DNA from: an uncultured Clostridia bacterium
GTDB lineage: Bacteria; Bacillota; Clostridia; Lachnospirales; Lachnospiraceae
DNA: 64,000 nucleotides
Reading direction: 5' to 3'
Assembly: GCA_948467395.1 (NCBI GenBank)
Contig: CAOKDX010000013.1
Location: 1 to 64,000 of the forward strand
Numbering within the stretch: the first letter of the stretch is position 1; each line of letters starts with the position of its first letter. The position numbers and the translations under genes were made by a program. Under the pieces are notes generated by a model, which was not told the origin of the DNA, did no database searches, and was given only the letters and a program-made list of their open reading frames with translations. Of this stretch, positions 27,045 to 37,800 are shown piece after piece.

Positions 27045-29216
27045 ATGGCGAGAAAATATAAAAAAGTACCCATGATTCTGCAGATGGAGGCACTGGAGTG
27101 CGGGGCGGCATCATTAGGAATGGTGCTGGCGTATTATGGCAGGTATATACCGCTAGAACAGCTTCGTGCAGACTGCGGCGTCTCACGGGATGGGAGCAGG
27201 GCGGGCAATATTCTGGCGGCCGCCAGGTATCATGGCATGGAGGCCAGGGGATTTCGCTGTTCTGTGGGACAGATCAAAAAGATGGAGGTATTCCCCCTGA
27301 TCATTCACTGGAACTTCAACCATTTTGTTGTATTGGACGGATTCCGCGGCGAAAAGGCGGTGATCAATGACCCGTCGGGCGGGATCGTAGAAGTTTCCAT
27401 GGAAGAGTTTGGACAATCCTTTACCGGCATTGCCCTGACAATGGAGCCGGGGGAAGGATTTGAGCGCTGCGGGAAGAAAAAGAATGTCTGGGATTTTCTC
27501 GGCGGCAGCATAATGAAGTACAGGAATATTATGCTGCTGATCCTTCTCAGTGGATTTCTGACTGCTGTCCTGGGAGTCGCTGCTCCCGTATTCTCAAGGA
27601 TATTTATGGATTATGTCCTGCTGGGATCAGCTAAGGAGTGGATGCCTTACCTGACAGGAGGCATGCTGGCGGTGGCGGCGGTGCTCTTCTTTATGAAGGT
27701 GGTCCGCAGTGCACTGATGTTCCGGGCGAAGCAGGCAGTGGGAACGCAGATGAATGCCCGCTTTATGTGGCATGCACTGCACCTTCCGGTGGAGTTTTTC
27801 TGTCAGCGTTCACCAGGGGATATCAGCGGCAGGCAGGCGGATAATGAGATTGTGGCGGAACTGTTGTTCCGGAAGGCGGCGCCTGCGCTGCTGGAGGTTA
27901 TGATGGCGGCGTTGTATTTTGTACTTCTTGCCATGCTGAATCTTCCGATGGCACTGGTGGCGCTGGCTGCCGTGCTTGTGCAATTTGTGCTGATGAAAGG
28001 AATGTCCGGGAGGAACCAGACAGAGAGCCGGAAGATCTCTCGGGACGGGGGAAAGTACGCAGGCGCGGCTGTATCTGGTATCTTCATGATTGAGACCATC
28101 AAGGCAGGCGGCTCGGAAAAGGGGTACTTTCAGAAGATTACCGGATATCTGGCGAAGTACAATAATTCAAAGGTAATGCTGCGAACCAGGATGCTGGCAA
28201 TGGAATCTCTGCCGGAACTGCTAAGCCGGCTATGTGATGCATTTTTACTGATCATGGGAATTTATTATATTCTGGAGGGGCGGATTACCATCGGTCTGCT
28301 GCTGGCGTTTCAGGGATTTTTTGGACAGCTTCTGGCTCCTGCCGGCGCTCTGCTGGAGATAGGAAGCGATATGCAGCAGGCGGTATCAAAGCTGGAGCGG
28401 ATCTTTGATGTACTGGATTATCCGGCGGATGTATCGGAAGATATGGACTGGAATCCCGGGAACGTCTCTGACGGAGAAGGAAGGCGGCATAAGCGTCTGG
28501 AGGGAAGACTGGAGTTCCGGGATGTGTGTTTTGCCTATGGACGATTGAGCCCTCTTTTTATCGAAAATTTCAATCTTGTGATTGAACCGGGACAGACCAT
28601 TGCCCTTGTTGGGGGGAGCGGCAGCGGGAAATCGACGCTGGCCAGTTTGGTTACCGGGCTTTATTCCCCCCGGAGCGGAGTGATCCTGTTTGACGGGCGG
28701 ACAAGGGCAGAGACAGACCGTTATATATTTACACAGAGCGTTGGAATTGTGAACCAGACGATCTCCCTCTTTAACGATACGGTCCGGAACAATCTGACTT
28801 TATGGGATGACAGTGTGGAGGAGCCGGCTATTGTGGAAGCATGCCGGGTGGCAGAGGTTTTTGATGATATCATGCGGCATCCGGAAGGACTGGATTATAT
28901 GCTGGCGGAGGGCGGAAGGAATTTGTCCGGCGGCCAGCGCCAGCGCCTGGAGATTGCCCGGGCACTGATCAGGATGCCCTCTATACTGATCCTGGATGAG
29001 GCAACCAGCGCACTGGATCCGGTGACAGAGAAAAGGGTGATGGATGCACTGAAGAAACGGAACATAACCAGTATCTTTATTGCCCACCGGCTGTCCACTG
29101 TGCGGCACGCTGACCGGATCATTATGCTTGATCACGGGCATGTGGCAGAGACAGGAACCCACGAGAGCCTGATGAAAGACAATGGGGCTTATGCCCGCCT
29201 TGTCCGCAGTGAGTAG
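27045..29216 (+). CDS. Peptidase-containing ABC exporter (C39 peptidase-TMD-NBD), NHLM type
   Basis: Start chosen at ATG 27045 behind GGAGAGAGG; 723 residues. The C39 peptidase domain is complete: Cys19 in LECGAAS, His93 in FNHFVV and Asp109 in NDPSGG. Six membrane segments span about 155-460. The ATPase has Walker A GGSGSGKST near 523, signature LSGGQRQR near 627 and Walker B ILILDEATSALD near 647. Such proteins cut double-glycine leaders and export the core peptide; the 52-residue peptide at 23586 is the obvious local substrate. It forms a three-gene unit with the HlyD-like protein and a second ABC protein. Confidence 0.9.
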   Translation: MARKYKKVPMILQMEALECGAASLGMVLAYYGRYIPLEQLRADCGVSRDGSRAGNILAAARYHGMEARGFRCSVGQIKKMEVFPLIIHWNFNHFVVLDGFRGEKAVINDPSGGIVEVSMEEFGQSFTGIALTMEPGEGFERCGKKKNVWDFLGGSIMKYRNIMLLILLSGFLTAVLGVAAPVFSRIFMDYVLLGSAKEWMPYLTGGMLAVAAVLFFMKVVRSALMFRAKQAVGTQMNARFMWHALHLPVEFFCQRSPGDISGRQADNEIVAELLFRKAAPALLEVMMAALYFVLLAMLNLPMALVALAAVLVQFVLMKGMSGRNQTESRKISRDGGKYAGAAVSGIFMIETIKAGGSEKGYFQKITGYLAKYNNSKVMLRTRMLAMESLPELLSRLCDAFLLIMGIYYILEGRITIGLLLAFQGFFGQLLAPAGALLEIGSDMQQAVSKLERIFDVLDYPADVSEDMDWNPGNVSDGEGRRHKRLEGRLEFRDVCFAYGRLSPLFIENFNLVIEPGQTIALVGGSGSGKSTLASLVTGLYSPRSGVILFDGRTRAETDRYIFTQSVGIVNQTISLFNDTVRNNLTLWDDSVEEPAIVEACRVAEVFDDIMRHPEGLDYMLAEGGRNLSGGQRQRLEIARALIRMPSILILDEATSALDPVTEKRVMDALKKRNITSIFIAHRLSTVRHADRIIMLDHGHVAETGTHESLMKDNGAYARLVRSE

Positions 29217-29249
29217 CCCAGAAAAATGGCACAGGGCAGAGAGGAGGAT

Positions 29250-31313
29250 ATGTTGGATATCAGCGAGACCATTGAAAAGAGGAAATATGGTGACCGCCGC
29301 CAGTACAGGGATGCAATGCGGAGCTTGTGTGAGGCGGCGGAGGGTGTACCAGAGAAAGCTGGGGCAGATTCTGTGCTGGAACAGGCGGATGTCATGAGCC
29401 GGCGGATTCATCTGACAGGGAGGTGGTGGAAAAATGATGCGATGCCTCTTTTGTGTCAGAAAAAGGGAGAGGGTAAACATTATTATTTAGTGCCGGGGCG
29501 GTTTGGGGGGTTGTTCTATCAAGAGCCTGGGAGCGGCAGGAGGATCCGTGTCACGGCTGCCGGGGCACAGCAGTTTGAGACAGAGGCCGTCTGTTTCAGT
29601 CCGGCCTTTCCGGAGGAGGCTCTGACACCGATGGGGCTGGTTCGCTTTCTGGCAGGCTCGCTGCCGGCGTCAGACTATATTTTTCTGGCGGGTATTTCGC
29701 TGTTTGCGTCACTGCTGGGAATGGTATTTCCTCTGGTAAACCGGTATGTGTTCCAGTTTGTCATCCCTTCCGGTGAAAAGACGGATATCCCGTTTGTTTT
29801 TTCGCTGCTTTTTGGAGTAGTGCTGTCAAGCGCCCTGTTTTCACTGCTGCGGTCTGTCTGGGCCGCCAGGATCGGGGATAAGGTGAGGAATCTGGCAGAG
29901 ACCGGGCTCTGGAACCGCATTCTGAATCTGCCGGTAAAATTTTTCCAGGGGAAGGATTCCGGAGATCTGGCAGGCAGGGCGCTGGCGCTGGGGGAGGTCT
30001 GCGATGCACTTATGCTGTCGGTGGTTCCGGCACTGCTGACGCTGCTTGCTTCCTTTGTGTATTTGGGGCAGATCGGCAGCCTTTCTGTCCGCCTGCTTTT
30101 CCCATCTGTGTTGATCCTGCTCAGTCTGTTTGCCCTCTCTTTTGCCACGAATTTGTTGATGGTTCGGATGAATAAGCGCCAGAATGTTATTTCCATGGCT
30201 CTGTCCGGATTCTCTTATCAGTTGTTTCAGTCCGTCGGGACACTGAAAGCAAATGGTGCGGAAGTACGGGCCTTTTCCCGGTGGGCGGAACATTACAGTG
30301 GGAAGATAAGGGTAGTACCTCATTTTCTTGTAAAATTTGCCGATGCGTTTCAGACGCTGATCCTGCTTTTGGGGACAGTGATGATTTACCGGGCGGCGGA
30401 TAGAAACGGCCTGAGTCCGTCAGCATTTATCTCCTTTCAAGTGGCATTTGCATTTCTCACCGGCGCAATGGAAAAGGTGTCTGGCATTGCGGTACTCACC
30501 GCTTACATCAGACCAGCCATGCAGATGTTTTTGCCATTCTTTCAGGAGAAGCCGGAGAGAAGAAGGGGAAGGAAATATGTCGGGTCGCTGGCAGGCGGCA
30601 TTGAGATCAGCCGGCTCTCGTTTCGCTATGATGAGGAAATGGGGGATGTCCTGCATGATGTTTCCCTTTCTATAAAACCAGGGGAATATGTGGCGGTAGT
30701 AGGCCCTTCCGGCTGCGGCAAATCTACTCTGCTCCGGATTCTTCTGGGATTTGAAAGACCGGACAGAGGAGCGGTTTATTATGACGGGATGGATATGGAA
30801 GAGCTGGATATCCAGTCAGTGCGGCGCCGTATTGGGACGGTGCTGCAGGAGGGCAGCCTGTTTGCCGGTGATATTTTTTCGAATATTACGCTGTGCGCAC
30901 CAGAGATGTCGATGGAGGAAGCCTGGGAGATTGCGGGGCAGGCAGGGTGTGCCGGGGATATTGAGGATATGCCTATGGGGATGTTTACCATGGTGTCGGA
31001 CGGGGCGGGAGGAATATCCGGAGGACAGAAGCAGCGGATTCTGATTGCCCGGGCGCTGGCAATGAAGCCGGATATCTTTCTTTTTGACGAGGCCACCAGT
31101 GCACTGGATAATGTGACACAAAAGATTGTAATGGAGACACTGGCCGGAAAAAATGTGACGCGGATCGTAATTGCACACCGCCTTTCCACAATTATGGATT
31201 GTGACCGGATTATCTGTCTGGACAGGGGGCGGGTGTCAGAACAGGGAACATATGCTGAGCTGATGGAACAGCGGGGGAAGTTTTATGACCTGGCAAAATA
31301 CCAGTTATTATGA
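29250..31313 (+). CDS. Second NHLM-type ABC transporter, no peptidase activity seen
   Basis: About 687 residues. The N-terminal 140 residues contain no C39 cysteine motif but a cytoplasmic region with WWKNDAMPLLC, typical of the NHLM ATP-binding partner. Membrane segments span about 150-430. The ATPase has GPSGCGKST near 490, ISGGQKQR near 595 and FLFDEATSALD near 615. It probably pairs with the C39 exporter as a heterodimer or assists secretion. AGGAGG at 29242-29247 lies too close to ATG 29250 but suits TTG 29253. ATG 29226 upstream would include the ribosome site within the gene. The exact start is therefore uncertain. Confidence 0.85.
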   Translation: MLDISETIEKRKYGDRRQYRDAMRSLCEAAEGVPEKAGADSVLEQADVMSRRIHLTGRWWKNDAMPLLCQKKGEGKHYYLVPGRFGGLFYQEPGSGRRIRVTAAGAQQFETEAVCFSPAFPEEALTPMGLVRFLAGSLPASDYIFLAGISLFASLLGMVFPLVNRYVFQFVIPSGEKTDIPFVFSLLFGVVLSSALFSLLRSVWAARIGDKVRNLAETGLWNRILNLPVKFFQGKDSGDLAGRALALGEVCDALMLSVVPALLTLLASFVYLGQIGSLSVRLLFPSVLILLSLFALSFATNLLMVRMNKRQNVISMALSGFSYQLFQSVGTLKANGAEVRAFSRWAEHYSGKIRVVPHFLVKFADAFQTLILLLGTVMIYRAADRNGLSPSAFISFQVAFAFLTGAMEKVSGIAVLTAYIRPAMQMFLPFFQEKPERRRGRKYVGSLAGGIEISRLSFRYDEEMGDVLHDVSLSIKPGEYVAVVGPSGCGKSTLLRILLGFERPDRGAVYYDGMDMEELDIQSVRRRIGTVLQEGSLFAGDIFSNITLCAPEMSMEEAWEIAGQAGCAGDIEDMPMGMFTMVSDGAGGISGGQKQRILIARALAMKPDIFLFDEATSALDNVTQKIVMETLAGKNVTRIVIAHRLSTIMDCDRIICLDRGRVSEQGTYAELMEQRGKFYDLAKYQLL

Positions 31314-31392
31314 CTAGTGAAACGGCGCCAATTTGAACCCGGCGTTGAGCTGGCACAATGAAAATTTTATATTCGTTGTGTGGAGGATACCT

Positions 31393-33582
31393 ATGAAGAA
31401 GAAAAAAATGTCTTTTATTATATGTGTGGTGAGTGTTCTGCTTCTGTTGTTTTCGGCAGTGCTGAATACGATGGCGCACCGCCGGATGCTGGCAGAATCC
31501 TATGTGCATGCGGCGAACCTGAATACGGTTGGGATGGTGCGCAGGCTTGATTATGCCATTGGTTTTGGCAAGCCCATAGAGAAGTTTTACGGCTTGGAGC
31601 TTCTGATGCAGAATGTTATGAATCTGTCGGAGGATATCCTTGCCGTGGAGGTACGTGACAGGCAGGGGAAGACGGCAGCCGGCGTGGGGGACGCGGGCAG
31701 ACAAGTGGAGCAGGTCAGTGAGGGGGAAGAATACCGGATCCAGGAGGATGGGGTCTATTCCTTCACCGATTTTGATGCGGGACAGATCGTACTCCGGCTG
31801 GATAAGGAAAAAATGGAAAAGCAGATGTCGGCTTATATTAGCTGGCTGGCAAAGATCATTTTGTCTATTACCGCCACGATTCTTCTCGTGCTGGTATTGT
31901 ATACCCTGTCTGGCGGCAGGGAGCAGGCAGACCTGCACCGGGTGAAGGTGATGAGCCTGGTACTTCTTGTAGGAGGCCAGCTGGTTCTGGGGACCTTCGC
32001 CACAGTTTATGATGCGGTTTCCTATCAGGATTCTGTGGGGCATATTGCAGAATCAGCCATGCATGTGGTGGAATCCGATATCAATGAGGTTCTGGATAAG
32101 GGAATGCGGTTTTCTGAATTGAAAGGGGTCGATGAGTATCTGGAAAATTTATGCGGAGATATTGAAGAGCTCTCCCGGATGGAGATGACAGGCGAAGGAG
32201 AAGCCGGCGGCGGAGAGACTTATTTGATATCGCTGCGGGATGAGCAGACGCCACAGCTCCGGGTAAGGGCAGAGACCAATGAGGAGCTGGTACGGAAGAA
32301 GATGGTGAATCATATTGTTGATACCCTTATTATTATTATGGTGACGATCTTTGTCAGCCTGGAGATGATTGGCTTTGTCACCAGTCATCTGAAGCAGAGG
32401 AGCGCGAGGAAGAGGGGAGAGATGTATTTCCCCGGATTCCGTCTGTTCGTATTTGTATCCGGAATCGCTTTTTCTTTGGACAGTGGTTTTGCATCCATAC
32501 TCAGCAGACAGCTCTTTGATCAGATGGCGCTGCCGGATTCTATGTCATTTCTCAGCGGCATGCCCGGCACCATGCAGTCGCTGTCTATTGTGATGGGTCT
32601 TTTCGGATGTGGTTTTTTTATCTCACGTCTGGGAACGAAAAAGACCTTGCTGCTCGGTGTCAGTATGGGAGTGGCGGGCTATATTCTGTGTGCGGCGGCT
32701 GTGAATCTTCCGATGTTTATCGCGGCACGGTTTGTATTTGGCTTCTGCGACGGCCTGGTGATCAATACAATCCGGCTATATGCAGCCTCCCAGGTAGATG
32801 CGGAAAGGCATAATAAAATACTGGTTACCTACTTTGCCGCCATCAATCTGGGAGTTTGCTGCAGTGTCGTGATCGGCGGACTGGTGGCAGATGTATCGGC
32901 ATATACGGCAGTTTTCATTCTGGGTGCAGTACTGGGTGCGGTGTGTCTGTTTCTTATCGGCTTCTCTGGGTTTTCTGATGAGAAAGGAGGAAGCCGGATG
33001 CTCTTTACCGGAGCCCTCCGGGAACTGAAGTACCGGAGGGTATGGGTTTTTATGTTGTTTCTTGTAGTTCCGATCTATATAGCGCCTCTTTTTGTCGAAT
33101 ATACATTTCCGCTGTTTGGGGATGAGATTGGATTTTCCAACTCCCTTGTGTCGGGCTGTCTGATGCTGAATTTTCTGATTATCGCTTATCTGACTGATCC
33201 GGTTTCCGAGTGGGTAAACAGGCACATCAGTGCGCGGAAAGCCATAGTATGCTATGTATTTCTGCAGGCAGCAGGCATCGGACAATTTGTATTATTTGCC
33301 AGTGCCTGGTCGGCTGTTCTCGCACTGGTTCTTACAAGTATATGGGACTGTTTTGGCATGGTAGTTATTGATTCGGTACTGGATGATGTAAAGGGAACGA
33401 CGGGAGAGAAAAATACGCTGCTCCAGATGATATTCGGAAAGGTGGGAATGGTGGCGGGCCCGGTGCTTGTTACGGCAGGTCTTGGCCGCGGCGCTGCCGG
33501 CGCTACGGGAACGATAGTGGTGATTCTGCTGGCTGGAGCGGGACTGTATCTGGCATTCAATGCCATGACGGGAAGTGTGTAA
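31393..33582 (+). CDS. MFS transporter with N-terminal double extracytoplasmic sensor module
   Basis: ATG 31393 lies behind GGAGGAT; 729 residues. The first 345 residues are not MFS. They have a signal-anchor helix (9-27), an outside domain of about 130 residues, two helices (about 160-215), a second outside segment of about 100 residues, and another helix near 320, resembling the sensor halves of chemoreceptors and histidine kinases. Residues 365-725 form about 12 membrane segments of the major facilitator type, with the motif ISRLGTKKTLLLG near 410. It lies between the exporter and the NRPS and may export or sense the product. A sensor joined to an MFS permease is unusual. The substrate is unknown. 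Confidence 0.75.
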   Translation: MKKKKMSFIICVVSVLLLLFSAVLNTMAHRRMLAESYVHAANLNTVGMVRRLDYAIGFGKPIEKFYGLELLMQNVMNLSEDILAVEVRDRQGKTAAGVGDAGRQVEQVSEGEEYRIQEDGVYSFTDFDAGQIVLRLDKEKMEKQMSAYISWLAKIILSITATILLVLVLYTLSGGREQADLHRVKVMSLVLLVGGQLVLGTFATVYDAVSYQDSVGHIAESAMHVVESDINEVLDKGMRFSELKGVDEYLENLCGDIEELSRMEMTGEGEAGGGETYLISLRDEQTPQLRVRAETNEELVRKKMVNHIVDTLIIIMVTIFVSLEMIGFVTSHLKQRSARKRGEMYFPGFRLFVFVSGIAFSLDSGFASILSRQLFDQMALPDSMSFLSGMPGTMQSLSIVMGLFGCGFFISRLGTKKTLLLGVSMGVAGYILCAAAVNLPMFIAARFVFGFCDGLVINTIRLYAASQVDAERHNKILVTYFAAINLGVCCSVVIGGLVADVSAYTAVFILGAVLGAVCLFLIGFSGFSDEKGGSRMLFTGALRELKYRRVWVFMLFLVVPIYIAPLFVEYTFPLFGDEIGFSNSLVSGCLMLNFLIIAYLTDPVSEWVNRHISARKAIVCYVFLQAAGIGQFVLFASAWSAVLALVLTSIWDCFGMVVIDSVLDDVKGTTGEKNTLLQMIFGKVGMVAGPVLVTAGLGRGAAGATGTIVVILLAGAGLYLAFNAMTGSV

Positions 33583-33583
33583 T

Positions 33584-33644
33584 GAAACTACGGATTCGAA
33601 AAAACTCATCACGTAGTTTCTCGCAAGGCGCCGCCTGCGGCGGC
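33584..33644 (+). other. Two adjacent hairpins between MFS and binding-protein genes
   Basis: GAAACTACG (33584-33592) pairs with CGTAGTTTC (33612-33620). GCCGCC (33630-33635) pairs with GGCGGC (33639-33644) around a 3-base loop. No T-run follows, so they look like RNA processing or attenuation structures rather than a terminator. Confidence 0.45.
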
Positions 33645-33669
33645 ATGTTTGGGAGAGTGAGGGAAACAT

Positions 33670-34839
33670 ATGAAAAAGAAATGGTGCAGTGCTGTCCTGC
33701 TTATGCTGACAGTATTCGTAATGACTATCGGTATCGGACCGGCGTCAGGGGCAGAAAATGATACTTCCGGTAAGATCATCCGGATTGGGTATGCCCAGTC
33801 CGACGAGTATTCTTCCTATGCCCAGCAGCTGCTTGTTCTGGCAAAGGCACTGGAAGATGAGGGGAGCATTCGTCCGGGATTTTCTAAGAAGTATGCCGGG
33901 GTAAATTTCGATGAGAGGTTTACCGCAGGCGATACCATGAAGCTGTGGAATGACATATGCAGCTATAATACAGAAGGGGCGGCATATCAGTTCGTGCCGG
34001 AAGCATTTTTTGATATGGATGCGATGCCGAGGAAGGAGTACAGTGGGATGGTGAACCGGGAAGATGTTGATCTCACCTTTGTCATGGGGACAGCGCCAGG
34101 CGTCTATTTTCGGGAAAATGAGAAGAAAAACAAATATATGGTGATGCTGGCGGCAGACCCCATTGCGTCTGGCATTGTAAAAAATGAGACGGAGCGGTAT
34201 GACAATATTTCCTATGCCCTGATCGACAAGACACCTTATCAGCGCCAGCTGGAGGCAGGACACCGGATGCTGGGATTTCATAAACTAGGCATCGTATATG
34301 AAAATTCCAGGGAGGCGTATGAATATACGGCAGTGGATGTGATCCGGCAGAAGGCGGGGGAACTGGGATTTGAGATTGAGAGCATTCATGTGGCGGAGCC
34401 CTCTTCAAAAACCGATGAGAAACGCTATTATCGTCAACTAAAGGAGGCATACCGCACACTGGTTGAGAGGGGAATCGATACCCTGTATATTACGGTGGCT
34501 TCTATTGATTACCCGGGAAAGCTGAAAGAGCTGTTGGAGGACAGCATTATCCCAAATAAGATTCCAACACTGGCACAGGATGACGTATCGCCTGTGGCAA
34601 ATGGCGCCCTCTTCGGAGTATCCCTGGTGGATTATGGGGAGCAGGCGGAGTTTCTGGTCCGGCAGATGGACCGGTATGTCAAAGAGGGTGTGGCATTTGA
34701 AAAACTGGATATGGTGTGTGAATGCACGCCGAAGATATATATAAATTATTCTACAGCAGAGAAGATTGGTTTTGATTTTTCTTTTGAAGACCTTCAGCTT
34801 GTAGATACGATTTACCGGGATTCATGCGGCAGAATGTGA
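33670..34839 (+). CDS. Exported ABC-type substrate-binding protein (ABC_sub_bind-like)
   Basis: A 389-residue secreted protein with a signal peptide (MKKKWCSAVLLMLTVF) cut near residue 30 and no lipobox. The fold pattern (IRIGYAQSDEYSSYAQQLL early, LGIVYENSREAYEYTAV mid, IPTLAQDD and GALFGVSLVDYGEQ late) matches type I binding proteins of the ABC_sub_bind group. As with the lipoprotein at 24921, no matching import permease is encoded in the window. It is placed 13 bases before the giant NRPS, so it may be co-translated and act as receptor or carrier for the pathway product. The ligand is unknown. Confidence 0.7.
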   Translation: MKKKWCSAVLLMLTVFVMTIGIGPASGAENDTSGKIIRIGYAQSDEYSSYAQQLLVLAKALEDEGSIRPGFSKKYAGVNFDERFTAGDTMKLWNDICSYNTEGAAYQFVPEAFFDMDAMPRKEYSGMVNREDVDLTFVMGTAPGVYFRENEKKNKYMVMLAADPIASGIVKNETERYDNISYALIDKTPYQRQLEAGHRMLGFHKLGIVYENSREAYEYTAVDVIRQKAGELGFEIESIHVAEPSSKTDEKRYYRQLKEAYRTLVERGIDTLYITVASIDYPGKLKELLEDSIIPNKIPTLAQDDVSPVANGALFGVSLVDYGEQAEFLVRQMDRYVKEGVAFEKLDMVCECTPKIYINYSTAEKIGFDFSFEDLQLVDTIYRDSCGRM

Positions 34840-34852
34840 AGGAGAAGACGTT

Positions 34853-37800
34853 ATGACTATGATACAACGTTTCAAAGAGAGAGCAGAGGAAATGCCAGAG
34901 CAGGAAGCACTGGTATTCTGTGACCATCGTTATACATACCGGGAACTGGACAGAATGACGGATCGTCTGGCGGCAGCTCTGGGAAGGAGAGGGATTGGCA
35001 GGGGAGATGTGGTGTCTGTCCTTGTTCCACGCTCTGAATATATGGTGATGGCAGCGCTTGGAGTTCTGAAAGCAGGGGGGGCTTACCAGCCCCTTGCGCC
35101 GTCTTATCCAGAGCAGAGAATCCAGTATATGGTGGAGGATGCCGGCAGCTCCCTGTTGATCGCGGCCAAGGAATATGCCGGCATGGCGGAGGGACTGCCA
35201 GTGGAGTGGATGGCGGTGGAGGAGATTGACAGGCTGCCGCAGGAGGATGGTTTTGAACTGCCAGAGATCTGTCCGGACGATCTGTTTGTCCTGCTCTATA
35301 CATCTGGTTCGACTGGTGAACCAAAGGGGTGTATGCTGGATCATAAGAATATCTGTTCCTTTGCGGACTGGTATATGGTTTATTATGAGGCGGACGAGAC
35401 ATGCCGGATGGCAGAGTATGCCAGCTTTGTTTTTGATGTTTCCCTAATGGAGATGTTTATGCCGCTTACGGTGGGGGCCGCTGTTTATATTGTCCCGGAA
35501 GAGATCCGTGCGGATCTCTCCAGGCTCAATGAGTTTTTTGAGAGAAATGGAATCACCCATACGTCCATGACGACCCGGATTGGGAGACAGTTCGCTCTGC
35601 AGATGGAGAATCATTCCCTGCGCCACCTGACGGTGGCGGGGGAGGCGCTTGGGCCGCTTCAGCCACCGGAGAATTATAAGCTTCACAACGGATATGGCCC
35701 CACGGAGGGAACGATCCTTCTGACAGTACAGCCTGTGGAACGGCTGTATGAGGATGGAGTGCCGATTGGGAGCCCCCTGGATCAGGTGGAGATCTATGTG
35801 CTGGACGAGGATGGACATCCGGTGGCAGAGGGAGAGCAGGGAGAACTCTGCGCGGCAGGACCGCATATCACACAGGGATACCGAAACAAACCAGAGCAGA
35901 CGGCCCTTGTATTTAAAAAAAATCCCTTTTCGGACAGGAAGGGCTACGAGACGATTTACCATACGGGGGATCTGGTGCGTTATGGACAGGACGGCCTTCT
36001 TATATATATGGGAAGGAAGGACCGCCAGGTGAAGATACGGGGGTTCCGCATGGAACCTTCTGAGGTGGAGATGGTAATGCGGCAGTCTGGACTGGTGAAG
36101 GACGCCGCGGTGACAGCGATACGTCTGGGGGATGAGAGATATCTGGCGGCTTATTATGTGGCGGGTCAGGGATGCAGGGAATCCCGCATCCGGGCATTTC
36201 TTATGGAAAGAATACCGGAATATATGGTTCCCTCTTTCTTTGTCCGACTGGATGTGATTCCACTCAATATAAATGGTAAGGTGGATTTTGAAAGTCTGCC
36301 TCTTCCAGACAGGAACCAGGGCAGGGAAGTATATGAGAGACCGCAAAATGCAGAGGAGGAGAAGCTTGCCCGCCTGTATGAGGAACTGCTGGGGATAGAT
36401 CATGTGGGAAGGGAGGACCATTTTCTGCGTCTGGGAGGACATTCGCTGCTGGCAGCGGAGCTTCTGTTCCGGATCGAAGGTGAATTTGGCTGTACCCCCG
36501 GTATAGGGGAGGTGATGGCACACCTGACTGTGAGGGAGCTGGCAGAATGTGTCCGGAATGCAGAAGTAAAACCAGACTGCCAGATGGCGTATGATTCTTC
36601 CGGTCATGTGTATCGGGCAAGCGCTGCCCAGCGCAGGATGTATACAGCTCAGATGATGTGTAAGGAGGGAGACCGGAGTTACCATCTTCCTGTTATTCTT
36701 CATATATCAGGTAATTCTGGAAGAATAAACCGCGGATCTGCTGCCGCAAAGCTCGCGGAAATGTTTCGCCGGCATGACAGTATGCGGACAGAATTTCATA
36801 GGCAGGAAAATGATCTGGTGCAGGACATCCGTGGAAGAGGGGAGGAATGGATCCGGCACGCCGTGGAGGAATCCTATATTGAGTTAGAAGAAAGGCGAGC
36901 ACAGGATAATACGGCTTCTGTCCTCACTTCCTTTGATATGGGAAAGGCGCCGTTATTCCACTGGGGATATAAGGAAACAGCTGTGGCGGGTGGAAATGAA
37001 ATACAGATCCTGTTTGAATGGCATCATAGTATCAGTGACGGAATCAGCGCAGTTCTGTTCTGTCAGGAATTTATGGCGCTGCTTTGTGGGGAAGGACAGG
37101 TCGGGCTTCCTTCTTTTCAGTATAAAGACTTCGCCCAGTGGGAGGCGGGACTGGATTGGGATAATGAACGAAGGGCATGGGCGGGACATCTTCCTCAGGG
37201 AGAGATTCCGGTACTGGATCTGTGTCTGGATCATACCCGGACAGCACAACCGGGACATAGGGGCGGACATGTGGCTGTTACCCTGTCAGGGGAAGCTTCT
37301 GACCGCATCAGGAACATATGCCGGGAGCATATGGTGACGGAGTATACCTTTCTTTTTGCTGCCTTTTTTGTTCTGCTTCACAAGTATACAGGACAGGAGG
37401 AGATGATAGCAGGAACTGTCATGTCCGGCAGAATGCGGGAGGAATGGCGACAGGTGCAGGGGATGTTTGCCAATACGCTTCCGGTGGTGGCAGAGATCAG
37501 GGAAGAGGAGACGTTTCAGGAGCTGCTGGAGCAGGTAAGGGATGAGCTTTTCTTTGTTATGGAGCATCAGTCCTGCCCGCTGGAAGAAATTGCAGGGGCA
37601 GCCGGGGCGGAGAGGCTGCCGTCCGGAAACATTCTCTTTGATGTAATGTTTGTGATGCAGGGGCTGGCAGAAGAATTTGCCGGAACAGCTGGCGGGCAGG
37701 CGGAGCTGGAATTCGTTACGACCGGGACAGCCATGTATGACCTTACCCTGGAGGCTGTCCAGAGCAGGGAATGCTATCAGTTTGATTTTGAATATAATTC

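Noticed and set aside
35444..36703. 419-residue minus-strand frame opposite the giant NRPS
   Set aside because: It is antisense to the A1/PCP1/C1 domains; open only because of codon bias in the real gene.
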